From Planctomycetaceae bacterium UBA4732 (GTDB taxonomy: Bacteria > Planctomycetota > Planctomycetia > Gemmatales > Gemmataceae), in the NCBI GenBank assembly GCA_002404095.1, contig DHJA01000103.1, positions 1 to 15,785 of the forward strand: DNA of 15,785 nucleotides, read 5' to 3'. A program made the translations under genes and the position numbers. Below the pieces are notes generated by a model, which ran no database searches, was not told where the DNA came from, and was given only the letters and a program-made list of their open reading frames with translations. This document shows positions 6,121-14,400 of this stretch, piece after piece. Every line of letters begins with the position of its first letter. The first letter of the stretch is position 1.

Positions 6121-6813
6121 TCACAACCCCTTGAGACGGTTACTTGGTACCCGCGACACCTCGGCCGCCGTCCCCTTGCAGACGGCCATGGGCGGCAAAT
6201 CCTGCAGCACCAACGCGCCGGCGCCAATCACGCTCTCCGCGCCGATTTTCACGCCGTCGCGCAGCGTCGCGTTGACGCCGATGAAGCAGTATGGACCGAC
6301 CTGCACGTTGCCCGAGATGACCGTGTGCGACGTGATGAAGCAGTGGTCGCCGATGGTCGCGTCGTGGCCGACGTGGTTGCCGCTCCACAGAATCACGTCG
6401 TTGCCGAGGCGAACGAACGGCTGCAGGACGTTGTTCTCGAAGACGAAGCAGTTGTCGCCGTAAGTGATCTCGCCCCAGTGGACGGCCTTGGAATTGATGT
6501 AGCTGATGAGTTCGTAACCCTTCGCCTTGCAGGCGTCGTAGATCTCGGCCCGGGCCTTATTGATGCGGCTGAAGCCGATGGCGACGAACATGGCGTAACG
6601 GTCGGGCGGGTAGAGTTCTTCCAGGCGCTCGAACGGCGCCACTGGCTTGCCAAGCAAGTCGGGCTGCTTGAGGAAAGCCTCGTGGACCGTGAAAGCGACC
6701 ACGTCATACGGACTGTCCTTGGCCAGGTATACGCTGGCGACGCGGGCGAAATCGCCCGTGCCAAAGAGGACCACTTTTTTCCCTGTGATGGGTTGCGCCT
6801 TGTCTTGTGTCAT
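6121..6813 (-). CDS. NeuD/PglD-like sugar N/O-acyltransferase (left-handed beta-helix)
   Basis: A 230-residue acyltransferase of the NeuD/PglD/PerB-like family. Residues 12-90 form the N-terminal Rossmann-like sugar-nucleotide domain, with [11 protein letters not shown] (14-24). From about residue 105 to the end there are left-handed beta-helix hexapeptide repeats (for example VRLGNDV, ATIGDH, VQVGPY, VKIGAES). H150 in [13 protein letters not shown] matches the catalytic His of PglD. It would acylate an amino sugar, plausibly the product of the WecE-like enzyme. The open frame extends upstream to 7086, but ATG 6813 is chosen: it overlaps the dioxygenase gene's stop as ATGA (6810-6813) and family homology begins there. 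Confidence 0.88.
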   Translation of the reverse strand: MTQDKAQPITGKKVVLFGTGDFARVASVYLAKDSPYDVVAFTVHEAFLKQPDLLGKPVAPFERLEELYPPDRYAMFVAIGFSRINKARAEIYDACKAKGYELISYINSKAVHWGEITYGDNCFVFENNVLQPFVRLGNDVILWSGNHVGHDATIGDHCFITSHTVISGNVQVGPYCFIGVNATLRDGVKIGAESVIGAGALVLQDLPPMAVCKGTAAEVSRVPSNRLKGL

Positions 6814-7634
6814 CCCTGTCCCTGGCGATAAAGCCGGTCGTGTTCGGGGCGATAGTATTCGTCGAGGCTCGTCACGACGCGCGTGTACCAGCCCAGCAGT
6901 TGCTGGGTCCGCGCCGGTTGGGCTAGGACCGTCGTCTCGCCTAGAGCGCGGACGTAATCGATTTGCTGCTTCAGGAACGAGCGCGTGAACTGATGGTTGA
7001 TGCCGAGCCGATCGGCGCCGGAAACATTGACGCCGGCGGCGTGCCACAAGGTCGAATCGAAAACGAGCATCGAGCCGGCCGTGCATTCGACGGGGACGGC
7101 CGCCGCTTCGAGGTACTCGCGCGCCGGCGTCGCCGTCTTCTGGTGCGTGCCGGGGACGATCAGGGTGCCGCCGTTCTCCGCGGTGAAAGCGTCGATGGCA
7201 AAGAACAGGTTGATCGACGCGAGGTAGCCGTTGAAGACGCGCGGAAAATCCATGTGGAAGCGGTTCTGAAAGACGGTCGGCGTCTGCGTCTTCGGAAACG
7301 ACGGCAGGATGAAGCCGTTTTGCAGGTGCATGATCGCCGTCTCGCCGACCGTCCGATCTACGACCGCGAGCAACTCCGGCAATTCGAGAAACTTGAAGAA
7401 GTGGTTGTCGTGCTTGAGCATCAAGCGCAACACGCCGAGTTCGCCGGCGCGCCGCAAGCGCTGGTCGCCTAACTCGCGGCGGTTGGCGGCCTGCACCTGA
7501 TCCAAGCGCGTGCGCGTTGTTTCGATCATGTCAAGCGGCAGTACATTGCGGACGATGGCGACGCCCGTGTGGTGCAACGACTCCAGGACTAGCGCGAGCC
7601 AGTTCACGTCTTTCTTGCAATCGACCGAGATCAT
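6810..7634 (-). CDS. Phytanoyl-CoA dioxygenase (PhyH)-like Fe(II)/2-oxoglutarate oxygenase
   Basis: A 274-residue non-haem iron oxygenase. The iron triad is visible: H127 and D129 in FHMDFPRV and H198 in LWHAAGVN. R209 (ADRLGIN) or R218 (FTRSF) could bind 2-oxoglutarate. The core beta-helix region spans roughly residues 95-220. The start at 7634 is preferred over the in-frame start at 7688 because homology begins there and AAGGA lies just upstream. It overlaps the acyltransferase by four bases, so the two are translationally coupled. The substrate is probably a sugar, acyl or lipid intermediate of the glycan; hydroxylation is the likeliest chemistry but is inferred. Confidence 0.86.
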   Translation of the reverse strand: MISVDCKKDVNWLALVLESLHHTGVAIVRNVLPLDMIETTRTRLDQVQAANRRELGDQRLRRAGELGVLRLMLKHDNHFFKFLELPELLAVVDRTVGETAIMHLQNGFILPSFPKTQTPTVFQNRFHMDFPRVFNGYLASINLFFAIDAFTAENGGTLIVPGTHQKTATPAREYLEAAAVPVECTAGSMLVFDSTLWHAAGVNVSGADRLGINHQFTRSFLKQQIDYVRALGETTVLAQPARTQQLLGWYTRVVTSLDEYYRPEHDRLYRQGQG

Positions 7635-7698
7635 GCGTCCTTGCCTTTCTAGCCGTCGCTTTACACCACAACGCCACCACGCGCACAAGCACTTCGAG

Positions 7699-8871
7699 CT
7701 AATTCAGCACTGGATGCACGCCTACCCCAAGACCTCGGAGGCGACTCGTCAGCTGGGGATAATAAACTTTGTTCACCGCCAGGACAATGTCGTTGACGCC
7801 ATGAGCAGCGCACGCTTCCGGCTTCACGACCGGGAATCCCAGTTTGGCGAGGTCCGGCTGGTCTGGGCGATCATCCAGGCCGCAGACTATGGGAAAGCCG
7901 CCGAGGTCCGAATACGCGCGCGCCAAGGCGAATACTTCGTTCAGGCCGAAGACGGCGACGCGCCGTTGCGCCGTGGCGAGCCGGTCCAGCGTTTGGTTGA
8001 GCCGATTCATGTCGGTGGTCACCTGGGAGACGATCTGGGCGCACGCCGTCTCCGCGCGAGAACCGGACCACGCCGCGTCTGCCGCGCCTTCGGTGGCTTG
8101 CCAAAGGTGCAGACTGAAGTTGGGCATCCATTCGTGACCGACGACGAAGCCCAACTCGCGGAAACCGCACTTGCGCGCATAGTAGCGCAAGTGGTCCGTG
8201 CCGAAGTGATGCAAATGATCGACGAAGAAAACGTCATAGCTCGGCACATCCTGCGTCGGTTGACACAAAAACAGCAAACCGCCCGGACGCAGACATCGCC
8301 GCAACTCTTGAAGAAAGCGCGTCGGCGAAGGCACGTGTTCCAGGACGGCGACCGAATAGATGGCGTCATAGCGATCGTCCGCCGTTTGCAGTAGCGGCCC
8401 CTGGCGAACGCGCAAGCCGCGCCGCCGCGCTTGATGCGCCGAGGCGGCGCACAGCTCGATGCCTTCCAAAGCGCAATCCGGGAATCGCTGCTGAAACTCG
8501 GCCAGCAGGGCGCCGGCGCCGGCGCCGACTTCGAGGCAGCGCCCGAGCGTCCGCCAACGGTCCTGCCCGAACGCCGTCGTCAGCCAGTTGCAAAAGAGCG
8601 TGCTGCGCGCCACGGGACCGCCGGGCGTGTAGAAGGTATAATCGTCCGGCGCCACGCGGTAATCCTGCGTGTAACAGTCGATCAGCGCATCAGACTGGCG
8701 TGAATGTCCCTCGCGCACTAGGCCGCAGCGCTGGCAGCACAGCTTGCATAGATCGCCTGCCATCATCTGCCGATCCGAGCGCAGCGATCGACCCGTCGCC
8801 AGGTGAGCCAGCACGTCGGCTTGCTGCGACCGGCACAGATCGCAGCGGTCCGCACGGTAGTTGCCGTCCAT
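7699..8871 (-). CDS. Zinc-binding SAM methyltransferase with C-terminal Rossmann-like domain (sugar C-methyltransferase-like)
   Basis: A 390-residue three-part protein. C10-x2-C13 and C46-x2-C49 form an N-terminal zinc-binding domain. A class I methyltransferase core follows with motif [13 protein letters not shown] (112-123), acidic E139 (GIEL) and [11 protein letters not shown] (173-183). A C-terminal Rossmann-like domain (about 303-390) carries [14 protein letters not shown]. This order is that of sugar C-methyltransferases such as TylC3 and NovU, and of related enzymes in glycan clusters. VDHLHHF (217-223) occupies the position of the usual catalytic Tyr/His segment. It lies nine bases downstream of the next methyltransferase gene and 64 bases upstream of the oxygenase. 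C- versus O-methylation cannot be decided. Confidence 0.86.
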   Translation of the reverse strand: MDGNYRADRCDLCRSQQADVLAHLATGRSLRSDRQMMAGDLCKLCCQRCGLVREGHSRQSDALIDCYTQDYRVAPDDYTFYTPGGPVARSTLFCNWLTTAFGQDRWRTLGRCLEVGAGAGALLAEFQQRFPDCALEGIELCAASAHQARRRGLRVRQGPLLQTADDRYDAIYSVAVLEHVPSPTRFLQELRRCLRPGGLLFLCQPTQDVPSYDVFFVDHLHHFGTDHLRYYARKCGFRELGFVVGHEWMPNFSLHLWQATEGAADAAWSGSRAETACAQIVSQVTTDMNRLNQTLDRLATAQRRVAVFGLNEVFALARAYSDLGGFPIVCGLDDRPDQPDLAKLGFPVVKPEACAAHGVNDIVLAVNKVYYPQLTSRLRGLGVGVHPVLN

Positions 8872-8880
8872 ACGCCGTCC

Positions 8881-9504
8881 TCAGCGCCGCACCAGGATGG
8901 TGAACTCGTAAAGTCCGTAATCGTGCAATAGCGCCACGTGCCGCGAGAAGCGCCGCTTGCAATGATCGAACAGCGTACACGGATTCGCATAATACAGATC
9001 GGCCCGCATGCGCTCCGGATCGGAGTAGCTGGTCAGGGCGTTGAAGGCGAACCCGCGTCGGCCGAGGTCGGCGAGGCGTTCGATCGTGTGCAAGACGTAG
9101 GCTTCCCACTCGGCGAGCGACCGCTCCAGCTTCACGTTGAACACGCCGCTGGCGACGACGAAATCGCTGTCGGCCAGGACCGACTCGTCGGCGCCGAAGG
9201 CGGCCCGAGCGTCGCCGCCGTGCCGCCCCCGTGCCGCCTCGAGCATCGCCTCGGAGATGTCGAAGCCGCGGTAGGCGCAGTCGCGGCCGCCGGCCAGAAG
9301 GTGGTCGTACAGCGCCGCATAACCGCAGCCGTAGTCGCCGAGCGTGAACGGCCCGGCCTCGTCACAAACGCGAATGAGCTGAGCGAAGCGCGTCTCTTGC
9401 GAGACGGCTGAGTTCCAATCGACGCCGCGCGGCGTCGAACCGTGCGCGCCGATGCGGCCGGTGTAGTACGCGCGGACGTCAGTCAACAAGTCGGAGGCGT
9501 TCAT
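8881..9504 (-). CDS. Small class I SAM-dependent methyltransferase
   Basis: A 207-residue methyltransferase. Motif I is LGDYGCGYAALYDHL (55-69), the ribose-binding acidic residue is D82 (GFDISEAML), and VASGVFNVK follows motif II. The N-terminal segment GAHGSTPRGVDWNSAVSQ (19-36) is shared by a group of methyltransferases in O-antigen and capsule clusters. There is no zinc domain and no membrane segment. The start ATG at 9504 has GGAGGAG upstream and lies 26 bases inside the end of the glycosyltransferase gene, so the genes are coupled. The acceptor is unknown. Confidence 0.86.
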   Translation of the reverse strand: MNASDLLTDVRAYYTGRIGAHGSTPRGVDWNSAVSQETRFAQLIRVCDEAGPFTLGDYGCGYAALYDHLLAGGRDCAYRGFDISEAMLEAARGRHGGDARAAFGADESVLADSDFVVASGVFNVKLERSLAEWEAYVLHTIERLADLGRRGFAFNALTSYSDPERMRADLYYANPCTLFDHCKRRFSRHVALLHDYGLYEFTILVRR

Positions 9505-10438
9505 GCCGTGCCGCTCCTCCCGGCCGTTCGTAGACCTGGCGAACGAGCGTCACCGGACGGCGCTTCGTCTCCAGGTAAACCTTCGCCAGGTAAATCCCTT
9601 GGATCCCCTGGCAGAAGATGATAAGCCCGCCCAGCAGCCAGATCGAGACCATCAGCGACGGCCAGCCGGCCATCATACCTTTGCCGAGCAACTGGCCCGT
9701 GACCAGCCCGGCCCCGATCAACGCCGAGACCGTAAACAGGACCACGCCCAAGTAGAAGATGAAGATCAACGGCTTGCTGCTGAAGGAGGTAATGGCCTCG
9801 ACGAACAGCTTCGCCCGGCGGAATAGGCTATAGGTCGTGGCCTTCTTGCCCGCTTTCGCCACCCGTACCGGCTGCTGCTGGAACCCTGTGCGCGCCCACA
9901 GCCCGGCGATGACGAACGACCGTTCTTCGTGCATCAAGAGCGCATCGACGTAGCGCCGGCTCATGAGGCGAACGGTCATCAGGTGCTGCGGGAGCGGATC
10001 ATCGCAGAGGGCGTTGAAGAGCTTGTAAAACAGCCACGCTCCCCAGCGCTGGCTCCAGCGGTCGCCGCGCGCTTCCTGGACGCCGTACACAACGTCGGAG
10101 CCACTCGTCTCTTGTTCACGCGCGAAGAGCGCGAGCCATTCCGGCGACTCTTCCAGGTCGCAGTCGATGAGGAAAACCCAGTCGCCCCGCGCATGTTCCA
10201 GGCCGGCCCACATCGCCTGGTGATGGCCGAAGTTCCGGGAAAGATCGACGACTTTGACCCGAGCGTCCTCCGCCTGGAGGCCAAGCGCCGCGGCGAGGGA
10301 GCCGTCGGGCGAGCCGTCGTTGACGAGGACGATCTCATAGTCCTCGGTCACCTGGCGCGCGGCGGCGCGGACGCGCGCGTGGAACTCGCGCAGGTACGCC
10401 TCGGAGCGATACATTGTCGAAACAATGCTAAGCCGCAT
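9479..10438 (-). CDS. GT2-family membrane glycosyltransferase (ArnC/DPM1-like)
   Basis: A 319-residue inverting glycosyltransferase with a GT-A fold. Nucleotide-sugar binding is indicated by D41 in VNDGSPDGS (39-47) and by the DCD motif (92-94) in FLIDCDLEESPEW. Two transmembrane helices are visible at about 224-246 and 258-282, as in ArnC, GtrB and other polyprenyl-phosphate sugar transferases. It probably transfers a sugar to undecaprenyl phosphate at the inner face of the cytoplasmic membrane. It overlaps the WbqC-family gene by 11 bases upstream and the small methyltransferase gene by 26 bases downstream. GGAGG precedes the ATG at 10438. Confidence 0.9.
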   Translation of the reverse strand: MRLSIVSTMYRSEAYLREFHARVRAAARQVTEDYEIVLVNDGSPDGSLAAALGLQAEDARVKVVDLSRNFGHHQAMWAGLEHARGDWVFLIDCDLEESPEWLALFAREQETSGSDVVYGVQEARGDRWSQRWGAWLFYKLFNALCDDPLPQHLMTVRLMSRRYVDALLMHEERSFVIAGLWARTGFQQQPVRVAKAGKKATTYSLFRRAKLFVEAITSFSSKPLIFIFYLGVVLFTVSALIGAGLVTGQLLGKGMMAGWPSLMVSIWLLGGLIIFCQGIQGIYLAKVYLETKRRPVTLVRQVYERPGGAARHERLRLVD

Positions 10439-11135
10439 CGCGCCTCCGTTCGAGGTACGCGGAGGCCTGCGGCCCCACCATGAACAGGAGGTCGAGCACC
10501 GTTACGGCGTGTTCAAACGGCGGATGCAGTTGGGGGTATTCCGCGTAACCGGAGTAGTCCATGTAGCGGACGGCGACGCCGTGGCCCGCGAACAGCCCCT
10601 CGTCGAGATAACTCCGCGCGGCCGGCCCGGACAGGTAGACGCTTGCGCTCGCTTGCAGACAAAGCTCCAGCAGCTTGGCGGTCGGGTCCGTCTCGGTCAG
10701 GCGATAATCCATTGAGCGAGTGATTCGCGTGGTGATTCCCATGATTTCGCAGACGCCAGTGATCCACGCGTGGTTGACGTCGCTGAGGAACTCGTCATTG
10801 CGACCGAGGTATAGCGACTCGAACGCATCCTTGAAGTGCCGAAAGAACGGCGCCTTGCCGTAGCAATGGCTCAGTGTGCGCCAGTGGTCGCGTCCCCAGT
10901 TCGGGTCGCTGACCTTCGTCTCTTTGACCGCCTGGAAATACTTGCCCTTAACCTCGACGGGGATGGTGAGCCACTGCGTCCCGTGAGCCGTCTTGATGCG
11001 GTTGCGGTTGCGCCAGTCGCGGCGGGTGTACTGGACGTCGTCGTAGAGGACGAATTCGTCCGCGCAGCGGATGAGGTCGAAGTAGCCTTTCCAGGGGATG
11101 TAATTGGACTGGACGATCGCCAGAACCTTCCCCAT
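10428..11135 (-). CDS. WbqC-family protein
   Basis: A 235-residue member of the WbqC-like family (PF08889), known from O-antigen and other glycan clusters but without an established general reaction. The family signature is plain: AIVQSNYIPWKGYFDLI (6-22), YDDVQYTRRDWRNRNRI (31-47) and WLTIPV (55-60). Full length, soluble, no signal peptide. As the first gene of the minus-strand island it probably follows the main promoter in the 11136-11375 region; GGGGAG precedes the ATG at 11135. A role in adding an amino-acid or acyl group to an amino sugar has been suggested for relatives; that is inference here. Confidence 0.9.
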   Translation of the reverse strand: MGKVLAIVQSNYIPWKGYFDLIRCADEFVLYDDVQYTRRDWRNRNRIKTAHGTQWLTIPVEVKGKYFQAVKETKVSDPNWGRDHWRTLSHCYGKAPFFRHFKDAFESLYLGRNDEFLSDVNHAWITGVCEIMGITTRITRSMDYRLTETDPTAKLLELCLQASASVYLSGPAARSYLDEGLFAGHGVAVRYMDYSGYAEYPQLHPPFEHAVTVLDLLFMVGPQASAYLERRRDAA

Positions 11136-11264
11136 GAAACACGTCTCCCCGAGGGCCGAGAACCTGCATTGTCGTGGAGAGGCCTATCCCTGAGAGGTGA
11201 AGGCGTCGTATACCCCTTTCCCCATCGGGAAACAAGGCGGGTTCGCGGGAAAGGAAGCGGTGTT

Positions 11265-11334
11265 ACGAGCCGCGACCGTTAGGGAGCCGTCACGTCGCCC
11301 AACTCAAAACCACTCCCTAACGGTCGCGGCTCGT
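11265..11334. repeat. Perfect 22-bp inverted repeat between divergent genes
   Basis: 11265-11286 and 11313-11334 are exact reverse complements, with a 26-base loop. The right arm ends directly before the TATAAA-like sequence (11335-11340) of the kinase gene. The inner boundary of the 174-bp direct repeat falls inside this arm at 11321. The motif GAGCCGCGACCGTTAGGGAG resembles, from memory, a palindromic repeat dispersed in planctomycete genomes. It could act as a terminator or insulator between the divergent units or be only a repeat insertion. The rest of 11136-11264 shows no gene. Confidence 0.92.
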
Positions 11335-11494
11335 TATAAATACAACGACGCCTCGAAGGTCGCACGGAGACTCTCATGCAGCTCGGCCCTTATCGTTTGC
11401 TGGCGCAGCTCGACGCGGGACGCGACGGCGCGTCGTACCGCGCCGCCAATGCGGCCGGCAATCCGGCCGAGGTGCGCGTCCTGAGCGGCGCCGT
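11321..11494 (+). repeat. Right copy of 174-bp direct repeat
   Basis: This is the partner of 2411-2584. It covers the tail of the palindrome, a TATAAA-like -10 sequence (11335-11340) without a clear -35, the ribosome-binding site GGAG (11366-11369, six bases before the ATG) and the first 40 codons of the kinase gene. This copy is continuous with the full-length gene. Confidence 0.97.
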
Positions 11495-14400
11495 CGCGGA
11501 TGCCGAGCGATGGAAAGCGCTGAGTAAACGCCTACGTTTGGCGACGACTTTTGACCATCCCGCGTCGGTTCGCATCCAGTCGCTAGAGTTGGATCACGAC
11601 CCGCCGTTTGTGGCGTTGGATTGGGTGGAAGGTACAAGCTTGGCCGAGTCTTTCGCGCAGGCCATGCCGCCTCCCGAGGAGGGCTTGCGGATCGCCGAGG
11701 GACTGTGCGACGTAGTGGCGGACGCGCATCGCCTGGGTCTCGTTCACGGTCGGCTGCGTCCTATTTCGATCCGCTTGACGGACGCGGGCGGACTAAAACT
11801 GGACTTCACCGGCGTCGAAGCCGGCGCCCTTAGCGACCCGGCGGCACACGCGGAAATGTCCGCCGCGTGCGTCGCGCCCGAGGTGGAGGCCGGCGGCAAG
11901 GCTGACGCCGCGGCCGACCTCTATAGCTTGGGAATGATTCTGTATTGGCTGTTGCGCGGCGGCACTACGCTTCCCGGCCACACGCCGCGCGAGATCGCCG
12001 GCAATATCCAACAGGAAACCCGCACGTTTCGCGTGTCGTGGCAGCATCTCGTACCGCTGCTGCTGGCGGCCGACCCGGCGGAACGACCGCAGGCTCGGAT
12101 GGTTCTGGATCGGCTTCAAAAAGACGGTTCGGACGTGGAAGACGCGCCCGACGCCCAAACCGTGCTGGGTCAGACGGTCCACCGCGAATCGTCCGCGAAG
12201 GCGCCCCCAACTCAAGTGGGGCGGTTTCGCCTCATGGAGAAGCTCGGCGAGGGCGGCATGGGTTCGGTCTACCGGGCCGAGGACACGACCGACGGTACGA
12301 TTGCGGCCGTGAAATTGCTACAGGGGCGGTGGAATGATCTGGAGGGGGCGTGGCAACGGCTGCGTAAGGAAGCCAGGATGCTGGCCGAGGTCAACAACCC
12401 CTACGTTGCTAACTTCATCGAAATCAACGAACACGAAGGCGCGCCTTATTTAGTCATGGAGTTTGTGGAGGGTGAAAGTCTTAGTAAGACGCTTGCTCGG
12501 CGGAAACGACTGCCGGAGGTCGAGGCCGTGGCCGTGATGGCCGACGTGGCCCGCGCCCTCGTTGAGGCGCACCGTCGCGGCATCGTCCATCGCGACGTGA
12601 AGCCGGAAAATATCCTTTTGCAAATGGGGAGCCTTCGGGTGAAGTTGTGCGATTTCGGCTTGGCCCGTCACGTTCTGCAATCCGAGTCGCTGAACCTGAC
12701 CCAAGCCGGAACTGCCGTGGGCACTCCTTTCTACGCTTCGCCGGAGCAGTGCGCGGGCGCACGCATCGACGCCCGTACCGACGTCTACGCCATGGGGGCC
12801 ACGCTGTATCATCTGCTGGCCGGGCGGCCGCCGTTTGTGGCGGAAACCGCCTTGGGTCTGAGCTTTTTACACGCCAATAAACCGCCGCCGCCCTTGCGAG
12901 AGTTCAACCCCGACGTGAGCGACGGCGTCTGTCGGATCGTCGAGAAGGCGCTGGCCAAACACCCCGACGACCGTCAAGCCGACGCCGAGGCGTTCCTGCT
13001 TGAACTCGAACGGCTGCGCCGCGGCGAGGCCGTCAGCCTTGTCGTCCACCCCCGACTTCCCCCTGCCGCGCCGGGTAAAGTGTTGCATTACGAATGGACC
13101 TGGGAACTGGAGGCGGCGCCGGACCAGATGTGGCCGCACGTCGCCAACACCGAACGGCTCAACCGCGCCATCGGGCTGCCTGCCGTGGACTTCACGACCG
13201 AGCCGGATCCGTCCGGCGGCACGCGCCGTTTTGGTGAGGCGCGGAAGGCTGGCGTCGTCAATAGCTGGCGGGAACATCCCTTCGAGTGGGTCGAAGGCCG
13301 GCGCCTGGGCGTGTTGCGCGAATACCATCGCGGCGTCTTCAAGTGGATGGCCAGCACGGTGGAATTGAAGCCGCGCGGCGACGGCGGCACGTCGCTGACG
13401 CATCGGCTCCGCATCGAACCGCGCGGCCTGCTAGGCCGGTTGATCGCGGCAGTGGAAGTCGGCATTAAGGGGAAGCGCGCCCTGGAGCGCGTCTACCGCC
13501 GCATCGACGGCTACGCCGGGGGCAAGCTAGGCAGACCGGAAACGAGCGATCCGTTCGAGCCGGCGCCGCCGATGAAGCCGGCCGGGCGACGACGGCTCGA
13601 AGGCTTGCTCAACCGGCTTATCGAATTGCGCTTGGACCCCGGCGTTGTCGAGAAACTAGGCGATTTTCTGTCGCACGCGCCGCCGCAGGAGGTCGCGCGC
13701 ATCCGGCCGTTGGCGATGGCGGAGCGACTCGGCCTTGATGCAAACCAGCTTACGGCGGCCTGTCTGCACGGCGCTCGTGAGGGCTTGTTGGTTCTCCTTT
13801 GGGACATTCTCTGCCCCATTTGTCGCATTCCATCCGGCGTCAAGGACGCGCTGCAGGCGGTGAGCGAACACGAACACTGTCCGGCCTGCGACCTCGACTT
13901 CAAGCCGGACTTCGGCGAAGCGGTCGAGATGATTTTTCGCGTTCACCCGGAGGTCCGTGCCAGCGAGCTGGCCACGTATTGCGTCGGCGGGCCGGCCCAT
14001 TCGCCCCACGTCGCGGCCCAGGTCCGGGTCGCCCCGGACGAGACCATCGAGTTGGAATTAGCGCTCTCCGAAGGGGCATATCGGCTACGCGGCCCCCAGC
14101 TGCCTTACGCGCGGGACTTTCAGGTTCGGACGACCGCCGCGGCGCGACGCTGGGATTTGACGCTGGGACAAGGTGAGCCGCCGAGGACGCCGGCCGCTCT
14201 CCAAGCCGGCCGGCAGATTGTAACCCTGACCAATGAACATCCGGTGGAGGTGGTGGTGCGCATCGAACGCACGGCCTCGCGCGCCGACGCCCTGACGGCC
14301 GTGCGCGCTTCCACGTTATCCCTGTTCCGCGAGCTGTTCCCAGGCGAGGCGCTGTCGCCCGGCCGACTTGCGGGCGTGACCTCCTTGACGCTGTTGGTGA

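Noticed and set aside
6814..7086. Upstream extension of the NeuD-like frame by 91 codons
   Set aside because: It lies wholly inside the dioxygenase gene in another frame, is Arg-rich and lacks family similarity; the ATG at 6813 overlaps the preceding stop in the usual coupled manner.
7510..8394. Plus-strand open frame of 294 codons opposite the dioxygenase and methyltransferase genes
   Set aside because: It spans two well-supported minus-strand genes and has shadow-type composition with no recognised motif.
2411..11494. Direct repeat as a transposon target-site duplication
   Set aside because: At 174 bp with 10 mismatches it is far longer and more diverged than target duplications of known transposons, and no transposase or integrase is present in the window.
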